Positions 1 to 8,091 of a DNA stretch of 24,575 nucleotides are shown piece by piece (the stretch's first letter is position 1; each line of letters starts with the position of its first letter). The translations under genes were made by a program, and so were the position numbers. The DNA comes from CAZPHI01 sp964586425 (GTDB taxonomy: Bacteria > Bacillota > Clostridia > Lachnospirales > Lachnospiraceae): contig CAZPHI010000029.1 of NCBI GenBank assembly GCA_964586425.1, forward strand, positions 1 through 24,575, in the 5' to 3' direction. The notes under the pieces are model-generated. The model was not told where the DNA came from. It worked only from the letters and a program-made list of their open reading frames with translations, and did not search any database.

Positions 1-58
1 GAAAAAGCATATAAGATAATTTGCCCGATTTTATAGGGAATTGTGGCGAAAAAAGGAA

Positions 59-87
59 TTTACTTTAATACCTATTCAGAGTATAAT
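59..87 (+). promoter_or_regulatory. Predicted sigma-A promoter of the Hpt/HD-GYP locus
   Basis: A -35 box TTTACT (59-64) is followed by a 17-base spacer and a perfect -10 box TATAAT (82-87). It sits about 70 bases upstream of the start codon of the Hpt gene at 160, so it would drive the decayed signalling locus. This is a prediction from box match and spacing only. Confidence 0.55.
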
Positions 88-159
88 ATTGTTAAAATAT
101 GAACAAAAATATACAAAAATCATGTGATTACTAGCTTAACATGCTGGATAGGAGCGGCT

Positions 160-552
160 ATGACAGATGAAGTTAAAGAGTTATTAGAAAGTAACAATGT
201 AAAAGTGGATGAGGCACTCGAGAGATTTATGGGGAATGAGGCCATGTATATTAGATTTTTGCACAAATTTATAGATGATGAGAATTTTGCAGGAATGAAA
301 AAATACATAGACGAGGGTAATGCAGAATAAGCGTTTTCATGTGCACATACATTAAAGGGAGTTGCAGGTAATCTAAGTCTTGAGGGTATATTGAAGGATA
401 TTGTTCCATTAGTTGAGATACTAAGAGCTGGAAAGCTTGATGGTGCAAAGGAATTATGTGACTCAGTTGAGAAGACTTTGGCACAGCTTGTTGAAACTAT
501 TAATTCTATTGATATAGAATTCTTGAAGCTGAGGATGGACAGAAGGCATTAG
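160..552 (+). pseudogene. Hpt (histidine phosphotransfer) domain protein, nonsense-interrupted
   Basis: This reading frame encodes a histidine phosphotransfer domain, a relay module that passes phosphate between a hybrid sensor kinase and a response regulator. The start at ATG 160 is chosen because GGAG at 151-154 lies five bases upstream; an upstream in-frame GTG at 124 has no such site. About 56 codons are followed by TAA at 328-330, after which the same frame continues with the conserved helix around the phospho-acceptor His (codon 346-348, in the motif AHTLKGVAGNL) to a TAG at 550-552. A single base change (for example GAA to TAA) would explain the stop. The truncated product lacks the active His. 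The last codons run over the remains of the next gene's receiver domain in another frame, so the normal end of this gene also seems lost. It could alternatively be one domain of a larger protein. Confidence 0.8.
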
Positions 553-1508
553 ATATTCTTGAAGAAGAAAAAGACAGAATTGGAGTTATACTTCTTGATA
601 TTGTTATGCCAAAGGTTGATGGTTTTGAAGTACTTGGTGTACTTAATGAAAAAGATTATATCAAGTAGATTCCTGTAATTATGATAACAGGGGACAGTTC
701 ACAGGCTGTTGAAGAAAAAGGATTTAATTATGGTGTATCCGATTATATTCGTAAGCCATTCAATATATCTGTTGTTCGTAAGAGAGTATGCAATATTATT
801 GAATTATATGAACACAAGAATCAGTTGGAAGAGCTTGTTAAGATACAGACAGACAAGATTGAAGCTCAGGCTAATAAGATGAAAGAAACTAACAATCAGA
901 TTCTTGATATGCTGAGTTCAGTAGTTGAATTCCGTAATCTTGAATCAGGTGAGCATATTAAGAGAATCAAAGGATTTACTAAGATATTAGCTGATAGGGT
1001 AAGTGAATATAATAAAGAATATGAACTTACACCGGATAAAATCGAGAAGATTACAGCAGCATCTTCTATGCATGATGTAGGAAAGATAGCAATTCCTGAT
1101 AATATACTTCTTAAGCCAGGCAGATTAACACCTGATGAATTTGAGATTATGAAAACACATACGGTTAAGGGCTGTGGAATATTAGATTCAATTAGCTTTA
1201 TTGACGATAAAGAATTCTTTGAATATTGTTATGAGATATGCCGTTTTCATCATGAAAAATTCGATGGACATGGTTATCCAGATGGTCTCAAGGGTGATGA
1301 TATTCCAATCGCAGCGCAGATTGTATCAATAGCAGATGTCTATGACGCATTAGTAAGCGAACGAGTATACAAAGGCAAGTATGAACCAGATGAAGCATAT
1401 AATATGATTCTTCGTGGTGAGTGTGGAATGTTTAATCCTAAGATTATTGAATGCTTCAAGAGTGTAAGACCACAGTTTGAATCATTCTCAGATGCTGGAA
1501 GAGCATAA
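513..1508 (+). pseudogene. REC-HD-GYP response regulator (c-di-GMP phosphodiesterase family), degraded
   Basis: The frame reads as a response regulator receiver domain, a coiled-coil linker and a complete HD-GYP domain. HD-GYP proteins hydrolyse cyclic di-GMP in the cytoplasm. The receiver starts abruptly at 513 (YRILEAEDGQKAL), missing roughly its first 20-25 residues including the acidic Mg-binding pair. The phospho-acceptor Asp (motif ILLDIVMP), the switch Thr (IMITGD) and the Lys (IRKPFN) remain, but TAG at 666-668 stops the frame just before IPVIMITG. From 681 it is open to 1508 and has the HD pair (MHDVGKIAIP) and the HD-GYP loop (HHEKFDGHGYPDGLKG, with GHGYP rather than the commoner GSGYP). 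No ribosome binding site precedes ATG 681, which lies inside the receiver, so I infer a pseudogene rather than a stand-alone phosphodiesterase. The preceding Hpt frame runs into it without an intergenic gap, consistent with a deletion. Confidence 0.82.
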
Positions 1509-1538
1509 GAATTATAGATATATAAGGTTGGTTAATAT

Positions 1539-1982
1539 ATGACACATAGAGAAAAAGCACAGGAGTATTTTTATAAAGGATATAACTGTGCACAATCAGT
1601 ATTTGCTGCATATGCGGATGAATATGGATTTACAGAAGAGATGGCTTTAAAGCTATCAGCATCATTTGGTGCAGGCTTTGGAAGAATGAGAGAGGTATGT
1701 GGCTGCTTTTCTGGAATCTCTTTTATTGCTGGACTTGAGACTGGTTGTACAGATGGAAGTACTGATGGTAAAGCAGCTAATTATAAGGTAGTGCAGGAAT
1801 TAGCAGAGATATACAAGCAACGAGCTGGTGGAAGTATCATTTGCCATGAATTACTTGGACTTGAGAAAAAAGAAGGTAGTTTTGTTCCTGCAGAAAGAAA
1901 TGAAGAATATTATAAAAAAAGACCATGCCCTGAATTAATTGGATTGGCATGTGATATTATTGATGAGTATTTTAAAAAATAA
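1539..1982 (+). CDS. C_GCAxxG_C_C family (putative redox-active) protein
   Basis: A 147-residue cytoplasmic protein of the C_GCAxxG_C_C family, a set of small cysteine proteins of unknown biochemical role thought to be redox-active or metal-binding. Visible hallmarks are Cys17 in YNCAQSVF, the segment GAGFGRMREVCGCFSG (Cys54, Cys56) that forms the core motif, and the spaced Cys102, Cys130 and Cys138 near the C-terminus. The core here reads CGCFSG instead of the consensus GCAxxG. There is no signal peptide or membrane segment. It begins 30 bases after the HD-GYP remnant and is closed by a strong terminator, so it may be transcribed from the upstream promoter. Family assignment is fairly firm. 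Function is unknown. Confidence 0.8.
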   Translation: MTHREKAQEYFYKGYNCAQSVFAAYADEYGFTEEMALKLSASFGAGFGRMREVCGCFSGISFIAGLETGCTDGSTDGKAANYKVVQELAEIYKQRAGGSIICHELLGLEKKEGSFVPAERNEEYYKKRPCPELIGLACDIIDEYFKK

Positions 1983-1991
1983 ATTTTTGTT

Positions 1992-2037
1992 GCAGTTATG
2001 GTCAAATTGTTGTATATATGACCTAACTGCTTTTTTT
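1992..2037 (+). terminator. Rho-independent terminator
   Basis: Arms 1992-2003 (GCAGTTATGGTC) and 2019-2030 pair almost completely with one bulged base and are followed by seven T residues (2031-2037). It closes the transcript ending with the C_GCAxxG_C_C gene and separates it from the pyridoxal kinase gene. Confidence 0.85.
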
Positions 2038-2062
2038 ATCACTCAGACTATAGGAGATAGAG

Positions 2063-2917
2063 ATGTCAAATATTATATATAATAAGGATGACCACAATAG
2101 ACAGAAAAAAATAGCTGCGATTAATGATATATCTGGTTTTGGAAAATGTTCAATGACTGTTACACTACCAATTATATCAGCTATGGGGATACAGTGCTGT
2201 CCGGTTATGACTTCAATTTTTTCAAATCACACGGCATATGATAATTATTTTTTGGACGATTATACAGACAGAATGCCAGAGTATATTGAGATGTGGAAAA
2301 AACTTAATCTCAAATTCGATGGAATTTTGACAGGATTTTTGGGCTCGGCAAAACAGATAGAGATTGTAACAGCATTTATCAGAGAATTCAGAAAAGAGAA
2401 TACAAAAGTAATTGTAGACCCAATTATGGGTGATAATGGTGTGATATATAGCACATACACTAATGATATGTGTGATAGGATGAAGCATCTGGTTAAAATC
2501 GCAGACATAGCAACACCTAATCTTACGGAAGCCTGCATTCTTTCGGATACACTTTATGAAGACAGGATAATGAGCGCAGAAGAACTTAAGGGAATGGCAG
2601 CTTCACTAGGACCTGACATTGTAGTTATTACAGGTTTGGAACACAATGATTATATTGCTAACTATGTATATAACAGATATGGAAAGAGTAGTTTTGTAAG
2701 AAAGAAGAAAACAGGGCAGACAAGATGTGGAACGGGAGATGTGTTTTCATCAATTATTGCAGCAGATGCAGTTAATTCAGTTGATATCATGGAGTCAGTC
2801 AGAAAAGCAGCAGGTTTTGTGAAAGAGTGTATAAGCCTCTCAGATGATATGGAATTGCCACTTACAGATGGTGTTTGCTTTGAAGAGATTTTGTACAAAT
2901 TATGTAAAAGAAAATAG
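2063..2917 (+). CDS. Pyridoxamine/pyridoxal kinase (PdxK/PdxY-like)
   Basis: A 284-residue ribokinase-fold kinase of the PdxK/PdxY family (COG2240). It would phosphorylate pyridoxal, pyridoxamine or pyridoxine with ATP to salvage vitamin B6. The N-terminal KKIAAINDISGFGKCS carries the conserved substrate-side segment of this family, DPIMGDNG (119-126) is the typical metal/phosphate region, and GTGD at 223-226 is the anion hole with Asp226 as the expected catalytic base. Length matches the family. The start ATG follows AGGAG at a normal distance. It stands alone between a terminator and the PAP2 promoter. A MocR-type regulator of the kind that controls B6 genes lies 13 kb downstream, but no link is visible. 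Whether it prefers pyridoxal or pyridoxamine, or a thiamine precursor as some relatives do, cannot be read from sequence. Confidence 0.85.
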   Translation: MSNIIYNKDDHNRQKKIAAINDISGFGKCSMTVTLPIISAMGIQCCPVMTSIFSNHTAYDNYFLDDYTDRMPEYIEMWKKLNLKFDGILTGFLGSAKQIEIVTAFIREFRKENTKVIVDPIMGDNGVIYSTYTNDMCDRMKHLVKIADIATPNLTEACILSDTLYEDRIMSAEELKGMAASLGPDIVVITGLEHNDYIANYVYNRYGKSSFVRKKKTGQTRCGTGDVFSSIIAADAVNSVDIMESVRKAAGFVKECISLSDDMELPLTDGVCFEEILYKLCKRK

Positions 2918-2935
2918 GCCATATAGGTTGTATGC

Positions 2936-2964
2936 TTGTAAGAAGGTATAGCTTATGATATAAT
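2936..2964 (+). promoter_or_regulatory. Predicted sigma-A promoter of the PAP2-amylase pair
   Basis: TTGTAA (2936-2941), a 17-base spacer and TATAAT (2959-2964), 35 bases before the start codon at 2999, with AGGAGG immediately upstream of that codon. Close to consensus in both boxes. Confidence 0.65.
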
Positions 2965-2998
2965 TTTACATTAACACGCTACAAGTTTAGGAGGAATT

Positions 2999-3559
2999 AT
3001 GTTAGATTTAGAATTACAGATTTTACATTGGTTTCAGTCGCTTCATACACCAATCATGGATAAACTGATGGTGGCATTCACAATGCTTGGAGAAGCAGGT
3101 GCTGTGTGGATTGCGTTAGCAATTATACTATTATGTACTAAAAAATATAGAATGTGTGGTGCTACGATGGCAGTATCACTTATTCTTTCTCTTATATTCT
3201 GCAATGGAATAATGAAACCGATAATACATAGATCAAGGCCTTTCTGGATTGATGAAACTTTATGTGCTAATCTTTTGGTTGCACAGCCAACAGACTTTTC
3301 ATTCCCGTCAGGTCATACATCAGCATCTTTTTCAGCTGCGGTTGCTTTGTTTACACGTAACAAAAAGTTAGGTATTCCTGCAATTGTGCTTGCTATACTT
3401 ATATCTGTATCAAGACTTTACATTGGTGTACATTTTCCAACGGATGTACTTGTAAGTGTGGTGCTTGGTACAATTTATGGAATTCTTGCTAATCTTATCG
3501 TTAAGTTCTTATGCAAACTATATGATAAAAAGAAAGCGGAAAAGAATACAGCTAACTAG
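2999..3559 (+). CDS. PAP2-family membrane phosphatase
   Basis: A 186-residue integral membrane phosphatase of the PAP2 superfamily, which removes phosphate from lipid substrates such as phosphatidic acid, phosphatidylglycerol phosphate or undecaprenyl diphosphate at the membrane surface. The three signature motifs are present: Lys73 to Arg80-Pro81 (KPIIHRSRP), Ser104-Gly105-His106 (SFPSGHTSAS) and Arg139 to His145/Asp149 (SRLYIGVHFPTDV). His106 and His145 are the predicted catalytic pair. Hydrophobic segments near residues 35-46, 55-72, 108-118, 127-138 and 150-171 fit the usual multi-span fold. The gene starts with AGGAGG and ends 15 bases before the amylase gene, indicating co-transcription. 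Undecaprenyl-diphosphatase (BcrC-like) activity is plausible but not provable here. Confidence 0.87.
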   Translation: MLDLELQILHWFQSLHTPIMDKLMVAFTMLGEAGAVWIALAIILLCTKKYRMCGATMAVSLILSLIFCNGIMKPIIHRSRPFWIDETLCANLLVAQPTDFSFPSGHTSASFSAAVALFTRNKKLGIPAIVLAILISVSRLYIGVHFPTDVLVSVVLGTIYGILANLIVKFLCKLYDKKKAEKNTAN

Positions 3560-3574
3560 ATTAGGAAGTAGACG

Positions 3575-5020
3575 ATGAATAATAATGGAACTATGATGCA
3601 GTATTTTGAATGGTACTGTAGTGATGATGGAGATTTTTATAATAGGTTAATCAAGAATGCAGAGTGCCTGAAAGATGCAGGGATTACAGCTTTATGGCTG
3701 CCACCGGCCTGCAAAGGAGCTTCTGGAAGTTCAAGTGTTGGATATGATATATATGATTTGTATGATTTAGGTGAATTCGATCAAAAGGGTTCAATTAGGA
3801 CTAAGTATGGTACAAAGGAACAATATCTGTCAGCACTGGAGGCATGCAGAAAAGTCGGACTTGATGTATATGCGGATGTCGTTCTTAATCACAAGATTGG
3901 AGCAGATGGTAAAGAAAAAGTATTTGCTTATAAGTGCGACAAAAATAATAGGAATAATCTAATAAGTGACAGGCAGGAAATTGAAGCTTGGACAATATAT
4001 GACTTTAAGGCACGCAATGGAGTATACTCTGATTTTGTCTGGGACAGTAACTGCTTTGATGGTACGGACTGGGATGATATTACAAAAAGTAATGACATAT
4101 ATCTGTTTGAAGGCTGACAATGGGAATGCCAGGTTGACGGTGAGAATGGTAATTATGATTATCTAATGGGTGCTGATATTGATTTTGACAATGAGTCAGT
4201 TGTCAATGAACTTATAAACTGGGGTAGATGGTATTATGATACAACTCATATAGCTGGTTTTAGGTTAGATGCAGTCAAACATATTAAAGCAGCATTTTAC
4301 GACAAATGGATTAGTGCAATGAGGCAGTATACTGGAAAACCATTATTCACAGTTGGTGAATATTGGCACAGGCAGACAGGAGCTCTTGAGAATTATCTTG
4401 CAGAAACCAATGGACAGATAAGCCTGTTTGATGTTCCACTGCATTTTAAGTTCTATTATGCATCAACAGATGCGAATAATTTTGACTTGAGAACTATATT
4501 CGATGACACGTTGACTAAGGAGAATTCAACACATAGTGTTACGTTCGTAGACAATCACGATACTCAGCCAGAACAGGCACTTTGTTCAACGATTGAACAA
4601 TGGTTTAAACCACACGCTTATGCAATGATTTTATTGCGTGAAGCAGGTTATCCATGCGTATTCTATGGAGATTACTACGGAATTGAACATAATAATATTG
4701 CACCGATGAAAGAATGGCTGAATGTGCTGATAAAGCTTAGATATGACTATGCCTATGGATTGCAGAGAGACTTTTTTACTGATGCTCACTGCATTGGCTG
4801 GACAAGAGAAGGCGATGAGACGCATAGCAATTCATCAATAGCAGTGCTATTAAGTACTGGAGCAGATTCATCAATTAACATGAATATGGGAATTCGCAAT
4901 GCTAATACATTATACACCTGTGTTTTTGGAGAAGGCGATGATGTGGTTACGGATGCTGATGGTAATGCAGAATTCAGTGTAAAACAAGGCAGTGTGAGCT
5001 GCTATATTATTAAAGACTAA
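3575..5020 (+). pseudogene. Alpha-amylase (GH13, cytoplasmic type) interrupted by TGA
   Basis: The frame encodes a GH13 alpha-amylase of about 480 residues without a signal peptide, resembling the cytoplasmic bacterial enzymes that cut alpha-1,4-glucans to maltodextrins. All four GH13 regions can be read: DVVLNH, then GFRLDAVKH (nucleophile Asp), GEYW (acid/base Glu) and FVDNHDTQ (third Asp). They lie in one frame, but codon 4115-4117 is TGA, between LFEG and QWECQVDGENGNYDYLMGADIDF. The known relative pattern is an uninterrupted FKGKxWDWEVDxENGNYDYLM, so one substitution (for example AGA, CGA or GGA to TGA) is the likely cause. The stop separates region I from the catalytic residues. A restart at ATG 4166 would lack the first part of the barrel, so neither half should be active. 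The gene is otherwise uneroded, pointing to a recent mutation or a sequence error. Confidence 0.85.
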
Positions 5021-5028
5021 AGCAATAG

Positions 5029-5058
5029 GGATTTCACTTGCAAAAGTGAAGTCCTTTT
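5029..5058 (+). terminator. Rho-independent terminator after the amylase gene
   Basis: An 11-bp stem (5029-5039 with 5044-5054, one G-T pair) closes a GCAA loop and is followed by TTTT at 5055-5058. It starts eight bases after the amylase stop codon. Confidence 0.85.
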
Positions 5059-5084
5059 GTTATATTATAATTAACTTTTATAAA
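5057..5084 (+). promoter_or_regulatory. Possible promoter of the pentose operon
   Basis: TTGTTA (5057-5062) and TATAAA (5079-5084) with a 16-base spacer lie directly after the amylase terminator. The boxes are imperfect, but this is the best candidate in the short gap before the isomerase gene. Confidence 0.4.
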
Positions 5085-5088
5085 AATG

Positions 5089-5098
5089 TTTTGCAAAA
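5089..5098. promoter_or_regulatory. Palindrome in the pentose operon leader, candidate operator
   Basis: TTTTGCAAAA is a perfect 10-bp palindrome just downstream of the predicted -10 box and before the isomerase ribosome binding site. A repressor bound here would block transcription start, and the operon encodes a ROK repressor. The link to that repressor is inference; a similar stretch occurs near 11628-11637, so it may be chance in AT-rich DNA. Confidence 0.25.
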
Positions 5099-5125
5099 GT
5101 ATTCATAAAGGAGAATATAGAGAAT

Positions 5126-6607
5126 ATGGAAAAGATTATTAATGCACCAGAGGTTAAATTAGGAATTGTATCTGTCAGCAGGGACTGTTTTCCTATGTCA
5201 TTGTCAGTTACCAGAAGAAATGCTGTTGTAAAGTCATACGTAGAGAGATTTGGCAGCATTTACGAATGTCCAACATGTATTGAAAACGAAATTCATATGA
5301 AAAAAGCATTGGCAGAGGTTTGCGAAGCTGGCTGTAACGCACTTGTTGTATATCTTGGCAATTTTGGACCAGAATCATCAGAGGTACTTCTTGCTAAAAA
5401 TTTCAATGGACCGGTTATGTTTGTTGCAGCGGCAGAAGAATCTGGCAATAGCCTGCTTGATGGACGAGGAGATGCTTATTGCGGAATGCTTAATGCAAGC
5501 TACAATCTTGCACTTCGTAATGTTAAAGCTTATATTCCTGAATATCCTGTTGGAACAGCTTCTGAGTGTGCTGATATGATTCATGAGTTTGTTCCAATTG
5601 CTAAAGCAGTAATAGGCCTTAATAATTTGAAGATTATATCATTCGGCCCAAGACCACAGGATTTCCTTGCTTGTAATGCACCAATTAAGCAGTTATACAA
5701 CCTTGGCGTTGAGATTGAAGAAAATTCAGAACTTGATCTGTTTGAAAGTTATAACAAACATGCAGGAGATGAAAGAATACCAGAGGTTGTAAAATCAATG
5801 GAAGCCGAGTTAGGTAACGGTAATAAAAAACCTGAGATTTTACCAAAGCTTGCACAATATGAGATTACATTGCTCGATTGGATTAACGAACATAAAGGTT
5901 CAAGAGATTATGTTGCTATTGCTGGCAAATGTTGGCCTGCGTTCCAGACACAGTTTGGATTTGTACCTTGCTATGTTAATTCAAGACTTACAGCGATGGG
6001 AATTCCAGTCTCATGCGAAGTTGATATATATGGAGCATTAAGCGAATATATTGGAACAATTATTAGTGAGGATACAGTTACACTTCTTGATATCAATAAT
6101 TCTGTACCTAAAGATATGTATGAAAACGATATTAAGGGTCAATTCAACTACACACATAGAGATACATTCATGGGATTTCATTGCGGCAATACAGCCTCTT
6201 CAAAACTGGCTTTCTGTGAGATGAAATATCAAAAGATAATGGCAAGATCACTTCCACAAGAGGTAACACAGGGTACATTAGAGGGTGATATTATACCTGG
6301 TGATATAACATTCTTCAGACTTCAAAGTACTGCAGATGCACAGATAAGAGCATATATTGCTCAGGGTGAAGTACTTCCGGTTAGAACGAGATCTTTTGGC
6401 GCAATCGGAATATTTGCAATACCGGAAATGGGTCGTTTTTATAGACATGTACTTATTGAGAAAAACTATCCACACCATGGAGCAGTAGCATTTGGCCATT
6501 TTGGCAAAACTTTGTTTGAATTATTTAGATATCTTGGAGTTGGCGACATAGCATTTAACCAGCCAAAGAATATGCTCTATAAGACAGAGAATCCATTCAC
6601 AAGATAA
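5126..6607 (+). CDS. L-fucose/L-arabinose isomerase-family protein, predicted pentose (xylose) isomerase
   Basis: A 493-residue sugar ketol-isomerase of the fucose/arabinose isomerase fold. It is soluble and metal-dependent in this family. The C-terminal half holds the likely Mn ligands Glu298 (SCEVDIYGAL) and Asp322 (LLDINN), with a conserved His pair at 450-451 (YPHHGAVAFGHFGK). From memory of published Firmicutes xylose-regulon work, a protein of this family in Clostridium acetobutylicum (CAC2610) acts as a xylose isomerase unrelated to XylA. The gene here is followed 20 bases later by xylulokinase and then a ROK repressor, which supports conversion of D-xylose to D-xylulose in place of XylA. 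L-fucose, D-arabinose or L-arabinose as substrates are less likely given the kinase. Start ATG 5126 follows AAGGAG at 5107-5112. No transporter is present in the cluster. Confidence 0.8.
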   Translation: MEKIINAPEVKLGIVSVSRDCFPMSLSVTRRNAVVKSYVERFGSIYECPTCIENEIHMKKALAEVCEAGCNALVVYLGNFGPESSEVLLAKNFNGPVMFVAAAEESGNSLLDGRGDAYCGMLNASYNLALRNVKAYIPEYPVGTASECADMIHEFVPIAKAVIGLNNLKIISFGPRPQDFLACNAPIKQLYNLGVEIEENSELDLFESYNKHAGDERIPEVVKSMEAELGNGNKKPEILPKLAQYEITLLDWINEHKGSRDYVAIAGKCWPAFQTQFGFVPCYVNSRLTAMGIPVSCEVDIYGALSEYIGTIISEDTVTLLDINNSVPKDMYENDIKGQFNYTHRDTFMGFHCGNTASSKLAFCEMKYQKIMARSLPQEVTQGTLEGDIIPGDITFFRLQSTADAQIRAYIAQGEVLPVRTRSFGAIGIFAIPEMGRFYRHVLIEKNYPHHGAVAFGHFGKTLFELFRYLGVGDIAFNQPKNMLYKTENPFTR

Positions 6608-6627
6608 ATAGGAAAGATGTGGAAAAT

Positions 6628-8091
6628 ATGTATTATATAGGAATTGATTTAGGAACATCATCGGTTAAACTGTTATTAATGGATGATAATGGTCACATTG
6701 TTGATACTGTATCAAGAGATTACCCAATAAGCTATCCAAGAAGCGGATGGTCGGAGCAGGAACCAGAGGATTGGTATAATGAAACAATTGCTGGAATAAG
6801 CAAATTAATTACAGGAATAGACAAATCGCAAGTGGCAGGAATAAGCTTTGGGGGTCAGATGCATGGATTGGTAATTCTTGATGAGAATGATCAGGTAATA
6901 CGTCCGGCGATTCTATGGAATGATGGCAGGAGCGAAGAACAGTGTGATTATCTTAATAATGTTATTGGAAGGGATGTGATATCTGAGGCTACGGCTAATA
7001 TAGCTTTTGCAGGATTTACGGCACCAAAACTTCTATGGGTAAGGGATAATGAGCCGGAGAATTTTAAGAAGATACATAAGATTATGCTTCCAAAGGATTA
7101 TCTGGCATACCGACTTACAGGTGTATTCAGCACTGATGTCTCAGATGCATCAGGCATGCTTTTAATGGATGTTAAGAACAGATGCTGGTCCCAGGTTATG
7201 CTTGCAATTTGTGGAATTAATGAGAATATGCTTCCGACAATATATGAAAGCTATGAATGTATAGGGTGTGTCAAGCAGGAGGCTGCTGATTTTATAGGGA
7301 TTAATCATAATGTTAAAGTAGCTGCTGGTGCGGGTGATAATGCAGCAGCTGCGGTAGGAACAGGTACACTTAAAGATGAAAGCTGTAATATATCAATTGG
7401 AACATCAGGAACGGTATTCATAAGTTGTGACAAATTTGCACTTGATGCTAATAATGCACTACACTCCTTTGCTCATGCTAATGGACGTTATCATCTGATG
7501 GGGTGTATACTGAGTGCGGCCTCATGCAATAGATGGTGGATGGAAGATATACTTAACACAAGTGAATTTGAAAAAGAGCAGGATGGACTTAAAGCACTTG
7601 GAACTAATGATGTATATTACCTGCCATATATGATGGGAGAACGTTCACCACATAACGATGCAACGGCTAGAGGTGCTTTCATCGGATTGTCAATGAATAC
7701 AACTAGAAAAGCAATGACGCTTGCTGTTATGGAAGGTGTTGCATATGCATTGAGAGATTGTGTTGAAGTTGCCAGAAAACTAGGCCTTAATATCACGAAG
7801 ACAAGAATATGTGGCGGTGGTGCTAAAAGCAGACTATGGGTTGATATTATAGCTAATGTTCTTAATTGTGAAGTCGAACGTATTGAGTCGGAGGAAGGTC
7901 CGGCACTTGGTGCAGCGATTCTTGCAGCTGTAGCCTGCCGAAGATATGAGACAGTTGAAGCAGCGGCTGATGATATTGTACATGTTGTTGAGGTAATAAA
8001 GCCAGAGCCGGATACAGTTGCTGCATATGATGAAAGATACAAAACATATATCAAGTTATATCCAGCTTTGAAAGGGATAAAATTATCATGA
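6628..8091 (+). CDS. xylB: Xylulokinase (FGGY family)
   Basis: A 487-residue FGGY carbohydrate kinase that would phosphorylate D-xylulose to D-xylulose 5-phosphate for the pentose phosphate pathway. The N-terminal ATPase phosphate-1 motif IGIDLGTSSVK, the FGGY hinge regions (WNDGRSEEQC; GAGDNAAAAVGTG) and the C-terminal adenosine motif (ICGGGAKSRLWVDIIANVL) are all present, and the SGWSEQEPEDWY segment is typical of XylB. I place the start at ATG 6628 because the FGGY domain normally begins at that residue and GGA lies just upstream; an in-frame GTG at 6619 would add three residues. It follows the isomerase by about 20 bases and overlaps the ROK gene by four (ATGA), so translation is likely coupled. 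Confidence 0.9.
   Translation: MYYIGIDLGTSSVKLLLMDDNGHIVDTVSRDYPISYPRSGWSEQEPEDWYNETIAGISKLITGIDKSQVAGISFGGQMHGLVILDENDQVIRPAILWNDGRSEEQCDYLNNVIGRDVISEATANIAFAGFTAPKLLWVRDNEPENFKKIHKIMLPKDYLAYRLTGVFSTDVSDASGMLLMDVKNRCWSQVMLAICGINENMLPTIYESYECIGCVKQEAADFIGINHNVKVAAGAGDNAAAAVGTGTLKDESCNISIGTSGTVFISCDKFALDANNALHSFAHANGRYHLMGCILSAASCNRWWMEDILNTSEFEKEQDGLKALGTNDVYYLPYMMGERSPHNDATARGAFIGLSMNTTRKAMTLAVMEGVAYALRDCVEVARKLGLNITKTRICGGGAKSRLWVDIIANVLNCEVERIESEEGPALGAAILAAVACRRYETVEAAADDIVHVVEVIKPEPDTVAAYDERYKTYIKLYPALKGIKLS

Noticed and set aside
328..668. Recoding of stop codons across the window
   Set aside because: Three different stop codons each occur once inside genes, and the same codons end intact genes nearby, so a common recoding rule cannot explain them.
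4115..4117. TGA in the amylase as selenocysteine or tryptophan
   Set aside because: Alpha-amylases of this family have no selenocysteine at this site, no convincing SECIS stem follows, and Trp is read from TGG elsewhere in the gene.
5126..6607. Isomerase as a true L-fucose isomerase
   Set aside because: The neighbours are xylulokinase and a ROK regulator, with no fuculokinase or aldolase; pentose isomerisation fits better.
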